Source: Dicaeum eximium
Lineage: Eukaryota > Chordata > Aves > Passeriformes > Dicaeidae
DNA length: 64,000 bases
Assembly: GCA_013396995.1 (NCBI GenBank)
Contig: VWZP01010576.1
Span: 124,001-188,000 of the forward strand
Direction of reading: 5' to 3'
Shown one piece after another: positions 11,727 to 23,877 of the stretch. The number at the start of each line of letters is the position of its first letter. Within the stretch, counting starts at the first letter, position 1. The position numbers were made by a program, and so were the translations under genes. The notes beneath the pieces were generated by a model. The model was not told where the DNA came from, ran no database searches, and saw only the letters and a list, made by a program, of their open reading frames with translations.

Positions 11727-13209
11727 AGACCTGGTCTCTTGGGGCCCAGACACGCACCAGGGGCCGAGCAGCAGCAGGCAGGCACAGGGCAGCTGGAAAG
11801 GCTGGAAAACAGGAGAGCTTGCTCCTCCCTAAAAGAGAAGCTCTCTCATAGCTGTCAGCATGAGAAGGAACAACAGGAGCTGGCAAGCAGGCCTCTGCCA
11901 GGTGCAGCTCCTGGGAATGCTGGTAATGTGTTCTTGGGAGATAAATTTTTATTTCTCCCCATCAGATGGGTAATTTGTGGTGAGAGAGAGCACAGAGCCC
12001 CACAACACTCCAAATCTTTCCCACCAGGATTTTCCATGAGGCAATGCTCGCTTGCTGTATGGGGAATTTCTTGCACCAGTTTTGTAAGTTTAACAGAAAT
12101 TCATTTTTAGAGGAAAGTCAAAAGAGCTTTCAATACTGTAGAAGTGCAGTATTGAAGTAAATTCCTTTAAAGATATTCTCAAGGCACAGCCATTATGAGA
12201 TATAACTTAGCCTAAGAAACATAGAGTCACACCAATATAAGACATTTCAGCTTTTTAAAGAAAAGTGGTTTAATCCTCTTGAAACATGGGTTTAGTTTAG
12301 AGGGGTTGGAACTGTCATTTTTCAAGGAATTTTTGTTCAAAATTTTTTTACCTGAGGATAAAAGGAGCTTCTAATAATTCCCTATAAAGTAGAAAAATCC
12401 CTTTACTACAAGCCTTGGAAGTGACCTTAAGTGACCAACACCATTTCCACCTTTGACAAGGAGCTGCAAGGTGCAGCACCTTCAGTGTGAAACTCTGCCT
12501 GAGTTTGGCCTAATAAAAAATGGCAGCACAATCAGAATTTTTTTCCTTTTATCTCAATGGGACAATTTTAGGAAAAATCACTTAAACACCTCTCTGAAGA
12601 GCTCGTCAGGGGCACCTGAGCAGATTTCTCACCTGAGGTGCTTGCTCCATCAAATGGCCCATGGTTTTGCATGGCTCCAGCTGCAGGGGTGGATTATTTT
12701 AGGGCTACCTTTTGTCACTGGATGCACAGTCTTTATACTGATGACCAGCTTGTGTCAGTGAAAACAGATTGCATTTGAAACAAACCCCATTGATTGTCCA
12801 TCACCACTTCACTCCCTGCCACCAGAATGAACTGAGGGCAAGTGAACCCTGGGCTGCTCAGCCCTCCCTGGGCAGGGAACGAGGCACAGCCTTTACTCCT
12901 CGTGTGCCAGGGCTCTCCTTCAGGCTTGCTGGCAACTGCCACAGAAATCACAGGTTTAGGCTGGTGCAAACCAGCCTGAAACCCCAAAGCTGGGTTTTGT
13001 ACATCACCCTGCCACAGACCCACTTGGCAGCAACTTAGAGCAGCACCGAGCTTTTGTCCAAGTCATAGGATCCCAGAATGGTTTGGGTTGGAAGCAACCA
13101 CAAAGCTCATCCAGTTCCAATCTTCCTGCCATGGCAGGGACACCTTCCACTGTCCCAGGCTGCTCCAAGCACTGTCCAGCCTGGCCTTGGGCACTGCCAG
13201 GGATCCAGA
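11727..13209 (+). repeat. Direct duplication, copy B (1483 bp, right of gap)
   Basis: Partner of 9723-11205 at offset 2004, about 99.4% identical. Unlike copy A it continues past 13209 without interruption through the rest of the CR1 and into single-copy DNA, as expected for the left end of a following contig. It repeats the 102-codon ORF at 12453-12761 and the short inverted repeat seen in copy A (here 12129-12138 against 12147-12156). The scattered single-base differences resemble allelic variation plus contig-end errors. Confidence 0.95.
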
Positions 13210-13610
13210 GGCAGCCACAGCTGCTCTGGGCACCCTGTGCCAGGGCCTGCCCACCCTGCCAGGGAAGGATTTCTTCCCAAAATACAACCTAAACCCACCT
13301 CTGGCAGTGAGAAGCCATTCCCTGTGTCCTGTCCCCCCATCCCTTGTCCCCAGTCCCTCTCCAGCTCTCCTGGAGCCCCTTTAAGCCCTGGAAGGGCTCT
13401 GAGCTCTCCCTGGAGCCTTCTCCTCTCCAGGTGAGCACCCCCAGCTCTCCCAGCCTGGCTCCAGAGCAGAGGGGCTCCAGCCCCCAGAGCATCTCCCTGA
13501 TCTCCTCTGGACTCTCTCCAACAGGCCCATTTCCCTCTTGTGCAGAGGACCCCAGACCTAGATGCAGTGCTCTAGGTGGGATCTCACAAGGTCAGAGCTC
13601 TACCAAAAGC
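13064..13610 (-). mobile_element. CR1 LINE, 3' half kilobase with ORF2 C-terminal remnant
   Basis: The plus strand begins CATAGGATCCCAGAATGG, followed by the CR1 3' core and about 500 bases of upstream element, ending near GATGCAGTGCTCTAGGTGGG and CTCACAAGGTCAGAG. On the minus strand, one frame of the 13063-13287 ORF reads PRAAVAASGSLAVPKARLD, which matches the last residues of CR1 ORF2 (downstream of the reverse transcriptase domain). The normal stop is lost, so the frame runs on into the 3' UTR. It is 5'-truncated and dead. The left flank is in the duplicated block. Confidence 0.92.
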
Positions 13611-14745
13611 AAAGTTTCAACTGTTTCTGGAAATCAGCAGTTTGCAAACCCAGCAGCAACGACCAGCACAGCCCCTGGCATGTATGAGAGATTCCTGTGA
13701 GAGCCCATCTCAGAGACAAACAGAGATAAAAAGCAGGATTTAAAGTCCCTGCACTCTGTCCCCCTCACCCACCACCACCCTGCTATGCTGTCCTGGGTGG
13801 TGGGGCAAAAACATTTCTCCTCCTGAGGCAGAACGTTGTTTTACACGAATAAAAGGAAGAGTCATCTGGGTATCACTGTCAGAAATCACCCTGGATGCTG
13901 CACTGCATGATTATCTTGTGAAAGGGAAAAAATAATACCACTTCACTGGTTAAAGAGAGTATTCTTCCTGTGGGTGGATAAGATCTCTCTCAAGTGAAAG
14001 ACTCTGGTATTTATTATGTCAGATTATGGCACTTCAGTTACAGGTTCAGATTATAACAAAACTGCAAAAACAACCACTTACTAGATATTAATTTTATCTT
14101 ACAGATTCTATTGTAAATGGGATACAGGCCCCTATGTATATACGACAATCCTTAAAATAGCTCCATCTAAATGCAAATGTGGGCCTCTGTCTAACACAGA
14201 GCTGAAAGCCTTCCCATTAACACACCAAGAGATAGGGGAATTAATTTAATGCTTAAAAATTCCCAGAGATAAGAGGAACTTCTTTCTCTACACATCTAGC
14301 ATCATTTTCTCTTCATGGCCAAAGCACCCATAATACGATAATTTTTACCTTTCTTGGGCTTACTGAGGGAAAAGGCAGTACAATCTCTCTGCAGAAATTA
14401 CTTTACAGGCTGTACCCTCCTGATCAAAACTTAGCTCTGGGTGTACTTGGGAAGGGAAGCCCAGGGAAAGACAAAAGATGGAGATGACTTTTTCATATTT
14501 TAAAGGAAGATTGTTGGGATTTAATTACTCATCTTTGCAAATTAATCGAAAGCAGAGATAGGGCTTGACAGTGTTCATCTCTCACCAGCACCTTCTCTAC
14601 CTGCTCCTCTAAGCCCATCACACACAGGAGACTCAGGCTGTACCTACTCCCAACACACACACACAGAGTGAGAGGCTGACCTCCCTTTGGAGAACTTTGG
14701 TGATCACTCAGTGGCACGTGGAAGGTGCTGGCATCCACTAAAACA
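13611..14745. other. Single-copy DNA, no gene recognised
   Basis: No supported gene. The stretch is AT-rich from about 13830 to 14560, with many TTAATT and AATAAT words, and has no ORF above 70 codons apart from 14529-14738 minus, which I cannot assign. A short (CA)n run lies near 14655-14665. Confidence 0.55.
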
Positions 14746-14871
14746 AATCACAGAATACACAGATCCATAGAACCACAGAATGGTTTGGGCTGGAAGGTGC
14801 CTTTAAAATCAGCTGCTTCCAAGCCCGTGGCATGGGCAGGGATGCCATCCCCTGGAGCAGGTCAATCAGTT
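14746..14871 (-). mobile_element. CR1 LINE, 3'-end fragment
   Basis: Three octamer-like tail units (CAGAATAC, GATCCATAG, ACCACAGAATGG) precede TTTGGGCTGGAAGGTGCC, then GGCATGGGCAGGGATGCC and GAGCAGGTCAATCAG, in the order of a CR1 3' end read backwards. The copy is diverged and about 125 bases long. Confidence 0.85.
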
Positions 14872-17800
14872 CCTGGACATGCAGCAGCTGCAGGCATTCA
14901 TGGCCCGGAAAGCAGGACCCTGCTGTGGCTCCAGCATGGTGCCAGCACAGCCACAGGTGCCCAGCATGTCCCTGCTGCAGCTCCCAGCCCAGGGGATGGC
15001 AGGGCAGAGGGGAAGGGTGCTGCTCTGCCTCTTCTCTGGGTCAGAAGTGTGCCATGGGGAGCTGTGCTCTGCAAACAACTCATGAATGGTAAGTTATGGC
15101 AGCACTGGCGAGTTACACGCAGAGATTTGCTTTGGATTGTCCCACATGCCACTGGCTGAACTTACCCCAAACCCCTGTAAAGCAGAGCACCTGGAAGGAG
15201 CTGCTGTGCTCCTGCTCTCTGAGGTGCTTTACATCACACTGCACTTCTCACTCATTGCTTGCTGCTGAATTGCTCCCAAGGTTACAGCTTGCACTGCCAG
15301 GAGCCCTGCAGAGGTGCCAGGGCCAGCCTCTGAGCAGTGGGGACATATTCCCACAGCCATGAAGAAATTCCTTAAGCTGTTTTCTCTCTGCTTCTCTCTT
15401 GTCTTGTCAGTGCTGGATATTTTCTGTGCAAGAATTCAGTGGCTGGGCCTTATGCAGACCTGATCATCTGCAAGGTAATGCCCTATAGGGTGTAAGAAAA
15501 CTGGAAAAAAGGGTAAATTCTCATGGCAAACAGATGTGCCTCACTTTGGGGAACTCCCCAGCTCTTTGAGGGTTGCTGAGAGTGCAGATTTCTCCAGCAA
15601 AGCTAAAGGGTCTGGCCTGACCTTTGATCATCAGCAACATATAATAGGGATTTAAAGAAACTTGTGAAATTTGGGAACAAAAGACTCACTGCAGCTGTGA
15701 ACTGATGGAGAGACAGCTACAGACTGAAAAGATGCTGCAAAACTCCACACATAAGTCACTGCCATAAAAACATCATTTCCCCCAACAGCTTTTTTTTACT
15801 TCATGAAACACAACACTTTCTATTTAATTCTTGAAATATAGAAAAACTTTATGAAATATTGGCATCATCAGCATTATCAATATTCCCACAGTAATTATTG
15901 TTCATAATTATTAAACAACATGGCACAAAATCTGGCAAGGCTTGTTCTTGGTAACTAACCTTTTAGATTTAATTTACTTTCTGCTCTTACAGAGACAAAC
16001 ATCTTTTAAAGCCTAAAAATTGCTGTTCTTCACAATTTTCACTGGGCTTTATATTAACAAGGACATTATGTGAAAGTGGGGTTCTAATTTCTCTGGGGCT
16101 TAGTTCTTTTCCTTTTAACTATTTTTCTAGCTCAAATTACATCAAATTATGAACTAAAATTGAAGATTGCACTCAATTCTGTTCTTGTTAAGGATCTGGA
16201 TTTCTAATGGGAAGTTATTTTGGAAATCTTCCCTGACCCCAGCACTACAAGTGTTTGCTTTGCAACACACAGGAATCTGGGCTTTCCCCATTCTCCTCCA
16301 TTTTGGGTCTCATGGATTCCAGATTTGGCTCCACAGTAGAGCAAAATTTTATAACATAAAGCCTTTCAAACAGTCATTGCAAAGCACTCCAGCTTTACGA
16401 ACAAGAACTCTTATTTATACCAAGGATCTAAGCTTGAAGGGATCTTGAAACATCAGAAACAGTTGGTGAGAGCTTGAGACGTTTTCAGTGAAATGTGGGA
16501 GATAAAAGAAGATTCAGGAAAACCACAGGATAAAAGCTAAAGGAAAAATGTAATCCCAAAATAGCTCTGTTTGGAGTGTTCTTTGGGAAGAGTTATACTG
16601 TTCAGTATGGCAAAACATCAAAGAAGGAATATTTCAACCAAATTACTTGTGAGCTAAATTTCTAATCTTTTTCCAGATCAGCCCAAGTTGCTGGTTTCCT
16701 TTATGTGGTCCCCAAGCCTGGCAGGGAAGGCTCAAGTGGAGAGGCCTCTCTGGTGCACCCAGCCTGGCACCAGGGGCACAAAGCAGAGCTGCTGAGCTGT
16801 CCCTGCCCACGGTGCTGCTGTCCCACCCCAGCCACACTGCCCTGGTTCCTGCACCACCTTCAGCACTGCCTTTTCCTCTGCAAGGGGCTGCCCTTTCCCT
16901 CCCATCTGCACACAAATGGTCCCAGTCAAATCAGGAGTGCCAGGATGTACCTCCAGTCCCCTCCAGCCCACTGATATCTGTTGGACTGACAGTGGCCCGT
17001 TCTCATGGACCTTTGCTGGCTCCAGGACTTGAGAAGAAACTGGCCAAACCTCCCTAAACAGAATTTTCCTCTATTCCTAAAGACCAGCAGTGTTTAACTT
17101 ACTTTAATAAGTTCTAGTTTTGGCTTTAAGTATGTAATATTATGGGTCAAGATAAGGAAGCCATTTCAGGTTCTAGCTCAGGACATTGTCAGAGGAGGAC
17201 TTAAACAGTTTCTCATCAACACAAATCCTGCTTCTTAGCATTCCTGCTTCTTCCTCGTGCCCCCCACTGCCTCTCTCTCTCTCTCATAGCCCTGCCCTTA
17301 CAGAGCAAGTCCTTGAGATTAACCACAATATGATTACAATTTAATTGAGGCCAGCTTAGTGTGGGGACATCCTTTTAACTCAGGAGGCCTCAATTCCACA
17401 GAACCATAATGAACTAATAATGAATGTGCTAAAGTCATTAAATCAAAATTCATAAAAGGGTGAATATTGCTTTCTTTTATAATAAAGCAATTAAAATCCC
17501 ATATACTATAATAGATACTACTAAGGTGCACTAAGTGTTCTTTAAGGAGGTTAGTGTTTAATGCCACCACACACAAATTTGGGGATCTTTTCAAAATAGG
17601 ACTGCAACACTATTAATAGATGATCAGAACTCTTTTCATGTATTCTCTGGTTCAGCATTATTGCCTGCTTTAACAAATACTGGCATGATTTCATTAGTAC
17701 AGTTTATAGAATAGTTGAAATAATCAAGACTTGCAGTATAACCAACTTTGAAGCAGTGAAGCAGGGTACCATTGCAGATCTGCTACTTGTCACTTTGGGT

Positions 17801-18156
17801 CCCTTCACTGTCCTTTTCATCATGCCATCCCCTCCCATCACTAGTGCTCAGTTCCTTAGGGGTTAACAGCCCCAGTTTATGGCAGCAGATGTGGGTACAT
17901 CTGACTGTGCAAGTCAGGCCTGGCTGGGGTAAGAGTGCTCCAGAAAAATGCATGTCCTGGTGTATGACCACCTGTCTCTTCATGTGGTCCTGGCTCCAAG
18001 GAGAACTCAAGTGAGAAGCCCTGGATTATTTTAAAGTTGGATGTTATTGCCACAGGCATTGGAAAGTTGATGGTTACACTTGGTCTCAGAGAGGGGAAAG
18101 GTCAGCTACCAGACTTTAGCTGCATATTAGCCATGGTGGTCTGGAGACATCTTCTC
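14872..18156. other. Single-copy DNA, no gene recognised apart from a candidate exon
   Basis: No supported gene. The 144-codon frame at 14725-15159 begins inside the CR1 fragment and has no domain. From 15780 to 16160 and from 17090 to 17720 the DNA is AT-rich and repeat-poor. A (CT)n run lies at about 17273-17285. One short exon-like segment at 15411-15474 is listed separately. Confidence 0.5.
15411..15474 (+). other. Candidate 64-bp internal exon, gene unknown
   Basis: The 40 bases before 15411 are a long pyrimidine-rich tract ending CTTGTCAG, a good 3' splice site. The segment ends in CAAG followed by GTAATG, a reasonable 5' splice site. With one leading base the frame stays open to the last codon and reads AGYFLCKNSVAGPYADLIIC plus a final K. 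This means the exon enters after two bases of a codon and leaves on a codon boundary. I do not recognise the peptide and see no partner exons nearby. It could be an exon of an unidentified coding gene, an lncRNA exon, or a chance acceptor-donor pair. Confidence 0.2.
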
Positions 18157-18490
18157 AAAGAATTGTAGAATATCCTGAGTTGGAAGAGATCCACAGGGAT
18201 CATCCAGTCCAACCCCTGGCTCTGCACAGGACAGGGCCAACAATCCCACCATGGATCTGAGAGCCCTGCCTGGGCATTTCTGGAGCTCTGGCAGCCTTGG
18301 GGACATGACCATTCCCTGGGGAGCCCGTTCAGTGCCCCAGCACCCTCTGCAAGAAGAACCTTTTCCTGATACCCAGCCTAAACCTCCCCTGACACAGCTC
18401 CAGCCATTCCCCCAGGTCCTGTCACTGGCCACCAGAGCTGGGGCACACCCAGAGCAGTTGGTGTCCCTGAGGCCTTGTCCCTGTCCCCTT
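18157..18490 (-). mobile_element. CR1 LINE, 3' part (different subfamily)
   Basis: The plus strand starts AAAGAATTGTAGAATATCC, then GAGTTGGAAGAGATCCACAG and GATCATCCAGTCCAACCCC, followed by about 270 bases that continue as CR1 upstream sequence (for example CAGCCTAAACCTCCCCTGAC). The core GAGATCCACAGGGATCAT differs from the GGACCTTAAAGATCAT form of most other copies, so it belongs to another CR1 subfamily. Confidence 0.88.
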
Positions 18491-20153
18491 GGCCCTGCCA
18501 CAGAACACTCCCCAGGTCACAGCTCTACTGATTTCTGCTCAGCCCTTGCAAAGTGGCCATGTTGGAGACAGACCCACAGGGAGCTGAACTCCTTGGTCCC
18601 CACACTCCAAAGGTGCCTGGTGCCCCAAGCTCAGGTTCCCCCCTAGAAAAGCCCCTTCCTTGAAGGGCTCCAACCCACCCATGCAAGGGTGAGAAGAAAG
18701 AATAGGCACAAAGTAACTTGCATCAGATAAAAGAGCCAGAAGCAAACACAAACATCACCAACCCCATGCCACTGCCTGACCTTGGTGTCTCCCAGAGGCC
18801 TTTGGCCTCCATCTGGGAAAAAAAATAATTATTGTGTGCCAAAAAGCTGGGATCTAAGCACAAGACCGTTTATTGTTGCTCACAAATCCACACAAGCAAC
18901 AAATATTCTTCCTCTTAATGACATAGTGATGAAAGCCCAGAACTCTGCAGACTGCTCAGAAGAGAGGTCAATCTGCATCCCAGGGCAGGTGGGCACGGGT
19001 GCCTGGATGAGAGAGAAGAGCAGATTGGCAGAAGAAGAATTATTAAATTGTACATGGTAGAGTAGGGGATTATCTGCAGAACATGATACAAGAACAGACA
19101 GATTAAAGGAACACTAAATATTTATTACAAAGTCCTTCCTATCATATGCAATAATACATGCCATAGCTGCTGCTGAATAACACAGGCAACAGCCAGTTGC
19201 TGAGATTGCTCTCTGAGTTGGATAAAATAGAATTAGAGGCTTTTATCCACTGGAGACTATGTGCTGTTATACATAATAATCAAAATCACTCAGAAAAGAG
19301 AGAGAAATAGTTCATTGATCATTATAACTACATCAGACAAAACATATTGTGTCCAGGTTACCACAGACCAGTGCTGTTCATGCAGGGTGGGGAGGCAGCA
19401 GACAATCACAGTTCTTTTCCTCCCTGAATTTTGGAATGGATAAGCCCAAAGGAATAAAGGATTAAAACTGGTGTCTCCTGATGAGTCCAGGGGCTCTGCA
19501 CTAGGCCATGAACCAGTTTGCTGTACAAAGGCCTTAGAGGGAGGTGCAGTGTGGTTTGGGCAAAGCCACAATGGCACAAACACACTGTTTAGGCAAGAGC
19601 TGATTCTAGAGCTGCAAAGAACAGAATGATGTTACAACCTAACAGTTTGTCTCACCAGCCCATTCCTTCTGCTCACAAACACGAGTGGGCAGAGGGGATG
19701 CACTCCTGGGTTCCCTGAGTAGGCTAAAAATGAATTTACTTAAACAGAAATTCTCCTTGCTGTGGCAAATTAGCCCTCGATACCAACTCGTGTCTAACAC
19801 CTTATACACAGGCAGGAAAAGAGAGGTTATCAAACTGAAGTGACTTGCCATCATGCAGTTGCTCTGCACCTCCTTTCCAGAGCCAAGTCCCTCGTGCTGC
19901 TTTCACAGCCTGGCCAGGAGCTCCCAGCAAATGAGATTTCCAGTTGGCTGTGTAATGGTCATCAAAACCAGAGAGATCCTTTCCAGTTGTGGGGAAGAGG
20001 GGGAAAACAGAAAGAAAATTGGTTCAGGACTGTGACTTTTTAACCAGACACAGTGATTTTTTCAGCACCAGTGCCCAGTACTGGGTACTGCCAAGGAATT
20101 ACCTGGGATGGCAGTAAGATGGAAACACCATAACCGGTGTGTAGCAGCACCAC
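18491..20153. other. Single-copy DNA, no gene recognised
   Basis: No supported gene or repeat. Open frames stay below 100 codons (97 at 19290-19583 minus). 18810-19350 is A-rich. Confidence 0.55.
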
Positions 20154-20480
20154 AATCACAGAAATCATGGAAACCATAGAAATCACAGAATGATTGGTTG
20201 GAAAGGACCTTAAAGATCATTCCCACTCTCTCACCATGGGCAGGGACACCTTCCACTCTCCCAGATTGCTCCAGCTCCAACCTGGCCTTGGACGCTGCCA
20301 GGGATCCAAGGGCAGCAAAAGCTTCTCTGGACACCCTGTGCCAGGGCCTCTCCACCCTCCCAGGGAACAATTTCTTCCTAATACATCACCTAAACCCACT
20401 CTCTGTCAGTTTGAGGCCATTCCCCCTTGTTCTGTCACTCCATGCCATGTAAACAGTTCCTCTCCAGATTCCTTGTAGGA
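20154..20480 (-). mobile_element. CR1 LINE, 3' part with octamer tail
   Basis: The tail is unusually clear: AATCACAGA, AATCATGGA, AACCATAGA and AATCACAGAATG follow one another before the core TTGGTTGGAAAGGACCTTAA. On the minus strand a frame at 20062-20370 carries PWHRVSREAFAALGSLAAS, the C-terminal end of CR1 ORF2 without its stop. It is 5'-truncated. Confidence 0.92.
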
Positions 20481-23400
20481 TTCAGAAGATTTAGCATAGT
20501 AAGCTCTCCCCCCTCAGAATGCCATTCCCATATTTACTTCTGAGGGTAAATATTTTGCACAGGCAGTTCCCACTTGCAGCAGCAGGAATTACCTCGAGCA
20601 ATCCACCACGAGCAGGAGAACAGGGATCCCAAGGAGTGTTGTATCTCTCCATTTCTCATCCATACTGAGCAGGCAAGAGCTGACTCACTGCAGGAAACCC
20701 AGGTGCTGAATTCCTCTAACAAGCTACTTAAAACTCCAAACAGATGTTTCTGTGTCTTTCCTGCTCCTTATGCAGGCTGTGTGGAAGCACCAGCAGATTT
20801 ACAAAAGAGCAGATGCATAAACCATACATGCTTTAATATCAAGGCCCAAGCCACTGGAAAATGGTTTTTAACTACTCTGTGTCCACATATTTTGAGCAGT
20901 GTGCCATGAGAATATCAGATCAGCCTTGCCCATAGTGGAAATTTAGATTGACTGGGCTGGAGTCAGAGTGGAAGCAGCAAAATTCCCACTGAAACTCGCA
21001 ATTGTACCTGTCCTAGTGTGTTCCCTGCTCCTGCAAGGACTCATGAAAATGTAGATTGGGTATTTAGGCTGGATCTCATCCAGTGCTTGGGGAGGTGTAC
21101 AAAACAACTCTGACTTGAATGGATATTTTATCAGGGTCCTTAACTTTCCAAAGATGATGGAAGGATCATAGATCGACCAGTAAACACTGTGGCAGCTATT
21201 AGAGTCTGGAAAAGCTAATTCTCACACTACATCATTTTTTAGACTCACAGAGCAGTGAAAATTTGTCTCAGTACCCAAAATTTCTCACTACAGTCTCACC
21301 AAACACCACAGTCCCCAAAACCCGTGACACTGGTTTGAAGAGCAGACACAATTTAAAATCTCATTCCCAGAATTACGGCATGTTCCCAGTGTTTCCCAAC
21401 ATTTAGGATTTACTGCTTGCAATTTTTTAATGAAAACTACTACTTTCACAGGAAAAACTGAAATCTGATATTCTAATGTGTTCAGATGTCTTCAGGAACT
21501 GAGCTTTAATGATAAATATGAGGATCAGACTTGTAGATTAGAGGAGGCGAATGTCACCTGAGATGACAACAAGCTCCATAGCTGCACCAAAGCACAGGGA
21601 TGGGATCCACACACAGGGTCCCAGGTGGTCCAGTGCCTTTTCTGGTTTCCTCATGCATAAAGCTGGAGCTCCTGGACTGTTGTGATTATTCAAATGCTTT
21701 AAGAGTGGTTCTTAAGGCAACTGGAACACAATCACATGAAGGTAAATCAGCCAGCCACAGACCTCAGCTCTAAGGTGGATCAGGGAAAGCAAGCATTTAA
21801 AAATTAAGCCTCTCCCAACCTGTCCATGGATCAAGGCATAGGATGAGGATGAACCTTCACAGTATCACCCTGATATTGTAAAAAAACCCCTGGGTTTAAG
21901 GAAATTAGAGGTGGAGGTTGAAGTCCCAAAGACTCAAGTTTCTGAAGGTGTGGAACACTTGAACATGTGACCTTCTAGGTGGGTATGTCCCAAATTACTG
22001 CCTCTGATGGAAAAAAAACCCCATATTGACTACAAGCACCAGAGAATCCTCAGGGAGAATTTTGTAAGCACGAAGCACACTGATGCCAGAGAACCACTTG
22101 TTTAATAGACACAAGACAGACCTGTTTTCTACGGTAATGCCTGATAATAGCCAGTTATTAATCCCTTCAACTGTAAATTGGATTTTCCAGGTACCACAGA
22201 CATCACTGACAGGGAAGTCACTGAAGCTGACAGTAGAGACTGCAGGAGAAATCCTGCTCTCACAGCAGAGCAGGGGAACTCTGTCCCTGCCTCTTACAGG
22301 GACACCATTCCACAACCCCATGTGAGCTGCAGAGATTTCTACCAACTGGACATCTCAGGGTTACCATTTCAGAGACTTTCCTCCATCAAACATCCCAGGA
22401 CATTTATAAAGCCAGGAAGAGGCTTACAGCAAGCACTGGATGTTGCTGCTTCACTTACACACACTGCATTTCACATGTTGCATTTCCTGACAAAAATGGG
22501 ATCCCTTATTTCTGAAATCCCAAACATGCAAAGTAGATCTCTAATGTATGAATTATACAGTTCTGTGAAAGCTATCATCATGTCCAGTCTTTTTGGCATT
22601 ACAATGTGTAACTATCATCCCAAGGAGCTTTTATACTAATGGATAATTGCCTGCAGTGCACACTTAGCCTTTGTCCCCTTGAGTTGACTTGGTGGTGCTC
22701 CCTACGTACATCAAACATCAGCTCATCCAAATTGGCACCACATGAAATGCACGTGGCCAAATTCCCTCTCTCCTGCAAAGATCAGCCCTACAGGATTTGA
22801 AGGGTAATGCAAAGGAGAGCCCATGCCACTTAGACTAATTGGACCAGATCCTCCAATAGCCCATTCTACTTATGCCAGGGAAGCTATCCTGAGTTTGGGC
22901 TAGCAGGAAGTCAGGTGCCATAAAAAGTTGGTTATTAGACCCACACAGATTCCAATTAACTGCCAGTAAACAATCTCACCTGGTGTGACACATTATTCCT
23001 CTATTGAACATGAAACTTCTTGGGAAAAAAACCCAAATTACATTTCATTAGGGCACATAAAGGCAGTGCACATCCTCTTCTATGTGTAAAAGAGCTATGC
23101 TGACCTCCTTGCTCCAGGGAAATAAAATACCTCCCTTAAATTTTGAGAGAAGAGGAACATGCAGGACTGTTAGAAACGGCCATTAGCTCCACTCCAACTC
23201 CTCCACCTGTGCTCCAGGAGAAGTGGGACACTGAAGGTCACTTTTGGCTTGGCACTATGCATGTAGAGGATACAGCCAGGCAGCAGCAAAGTGCTGTGGA
23301 GAAAACAGGAGCAGGGAGAAAACAAACACAACTGGTATCGGCACAGCAGCACTCGAGAGCCTTCCTGCAGACAGAGGCCTTCAGGAATGAGAAGTAGCCA

Positions 23401-23573
23401 CAGATGAAGAGAGCCAGCAGAGCTCTCCCACTGCCTGAGGGCTGTTCCAGGATGAAGCTGGCATCTGCAAGAAAGCAAAGTGCTTATATTTGGCTTTTCT
23501 TCTCAAAGATCTCATGGCTTCCTACTGCCCCCAGGTTATCTCAGGCTGACTCACCCACAGCAGCCATTGAGAG
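20481..23573. other. Single-copy DNA, no gene recognised
   Basis: No supported gene. A strong acceptor-like tract ending in CCTTATGCAG at about 20776 is followed by frames that close quickly in two of three phases and lacks a nearby donor. The 153-codon frame at 22178-22639 has no domain. No transposon is recognised in about 3 kb. Confidence 0.5.
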
Positions 23574-23877
23574 GCTGATGGAGGTGGCAGGCAGCCCCAG
23601 GGGTGATGGAGGTGGCAGCCCCAGGGGTGATGGAGGTGGCAGCCCCAGGGATGATGAAGGTGGCAGGCAGGCCCAGGGGTGATGAAGGTGGCAGCCCCAG
23701 GGGTGATGAAGGTGGCAGCCCCAGGGGTGATGGAGGTGGCAGCCCTAGGGCTGATGGAGGTGGCAGTCCCAGGGCTGATGGAGGTGGCAGCCCCAGGGAT
23801 GATGGAGGTGGCAGGCAGGCCCAGGACTAATGAAGATGGCAGCCCCAGGGATGATGAAGGTGGCAGGCAGGCCCAGG
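23574..23877. repeat. Minisatellite, 12 units of 24 or 28 bp
   Basis: The unit GNTGATGRAGGTGGCAGCCC plus CAGG repeats twelve times. Eight units are 24 bases. Four (first, fourth, tenth and twelfth) are 28 bases through an extra GGCA, so GGCAGCCCC becomes GGCAGGCAGCCCC or GGCAGGCAGGCCC. Unit variants (GGTGATGG, GATGATGA, GCTGATGG) are partly shared between neighbours, as local unit duplication would produce. The repeats create glycine-rich plus frames and histidine/proline-rich minus frames (151 codons at 23522-23977 minus) that should not be taken for genes. Confidence 0.95.

Noticed and set aside
11079..12110. Open reading frames of 216 to 385 codons spanning 10.7-12.1 kb
   Set aside because: They exist only because the 521-base N gap is translated as unknown residues. 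No real coding evidence lies on either side.
20750..20909. Strong splice acceptor ending CCTTATGCAG followed by an open frame
   Set aside because: Two frames close soon, no donor with a plausible exon length follows, and the peptide is not recognised.
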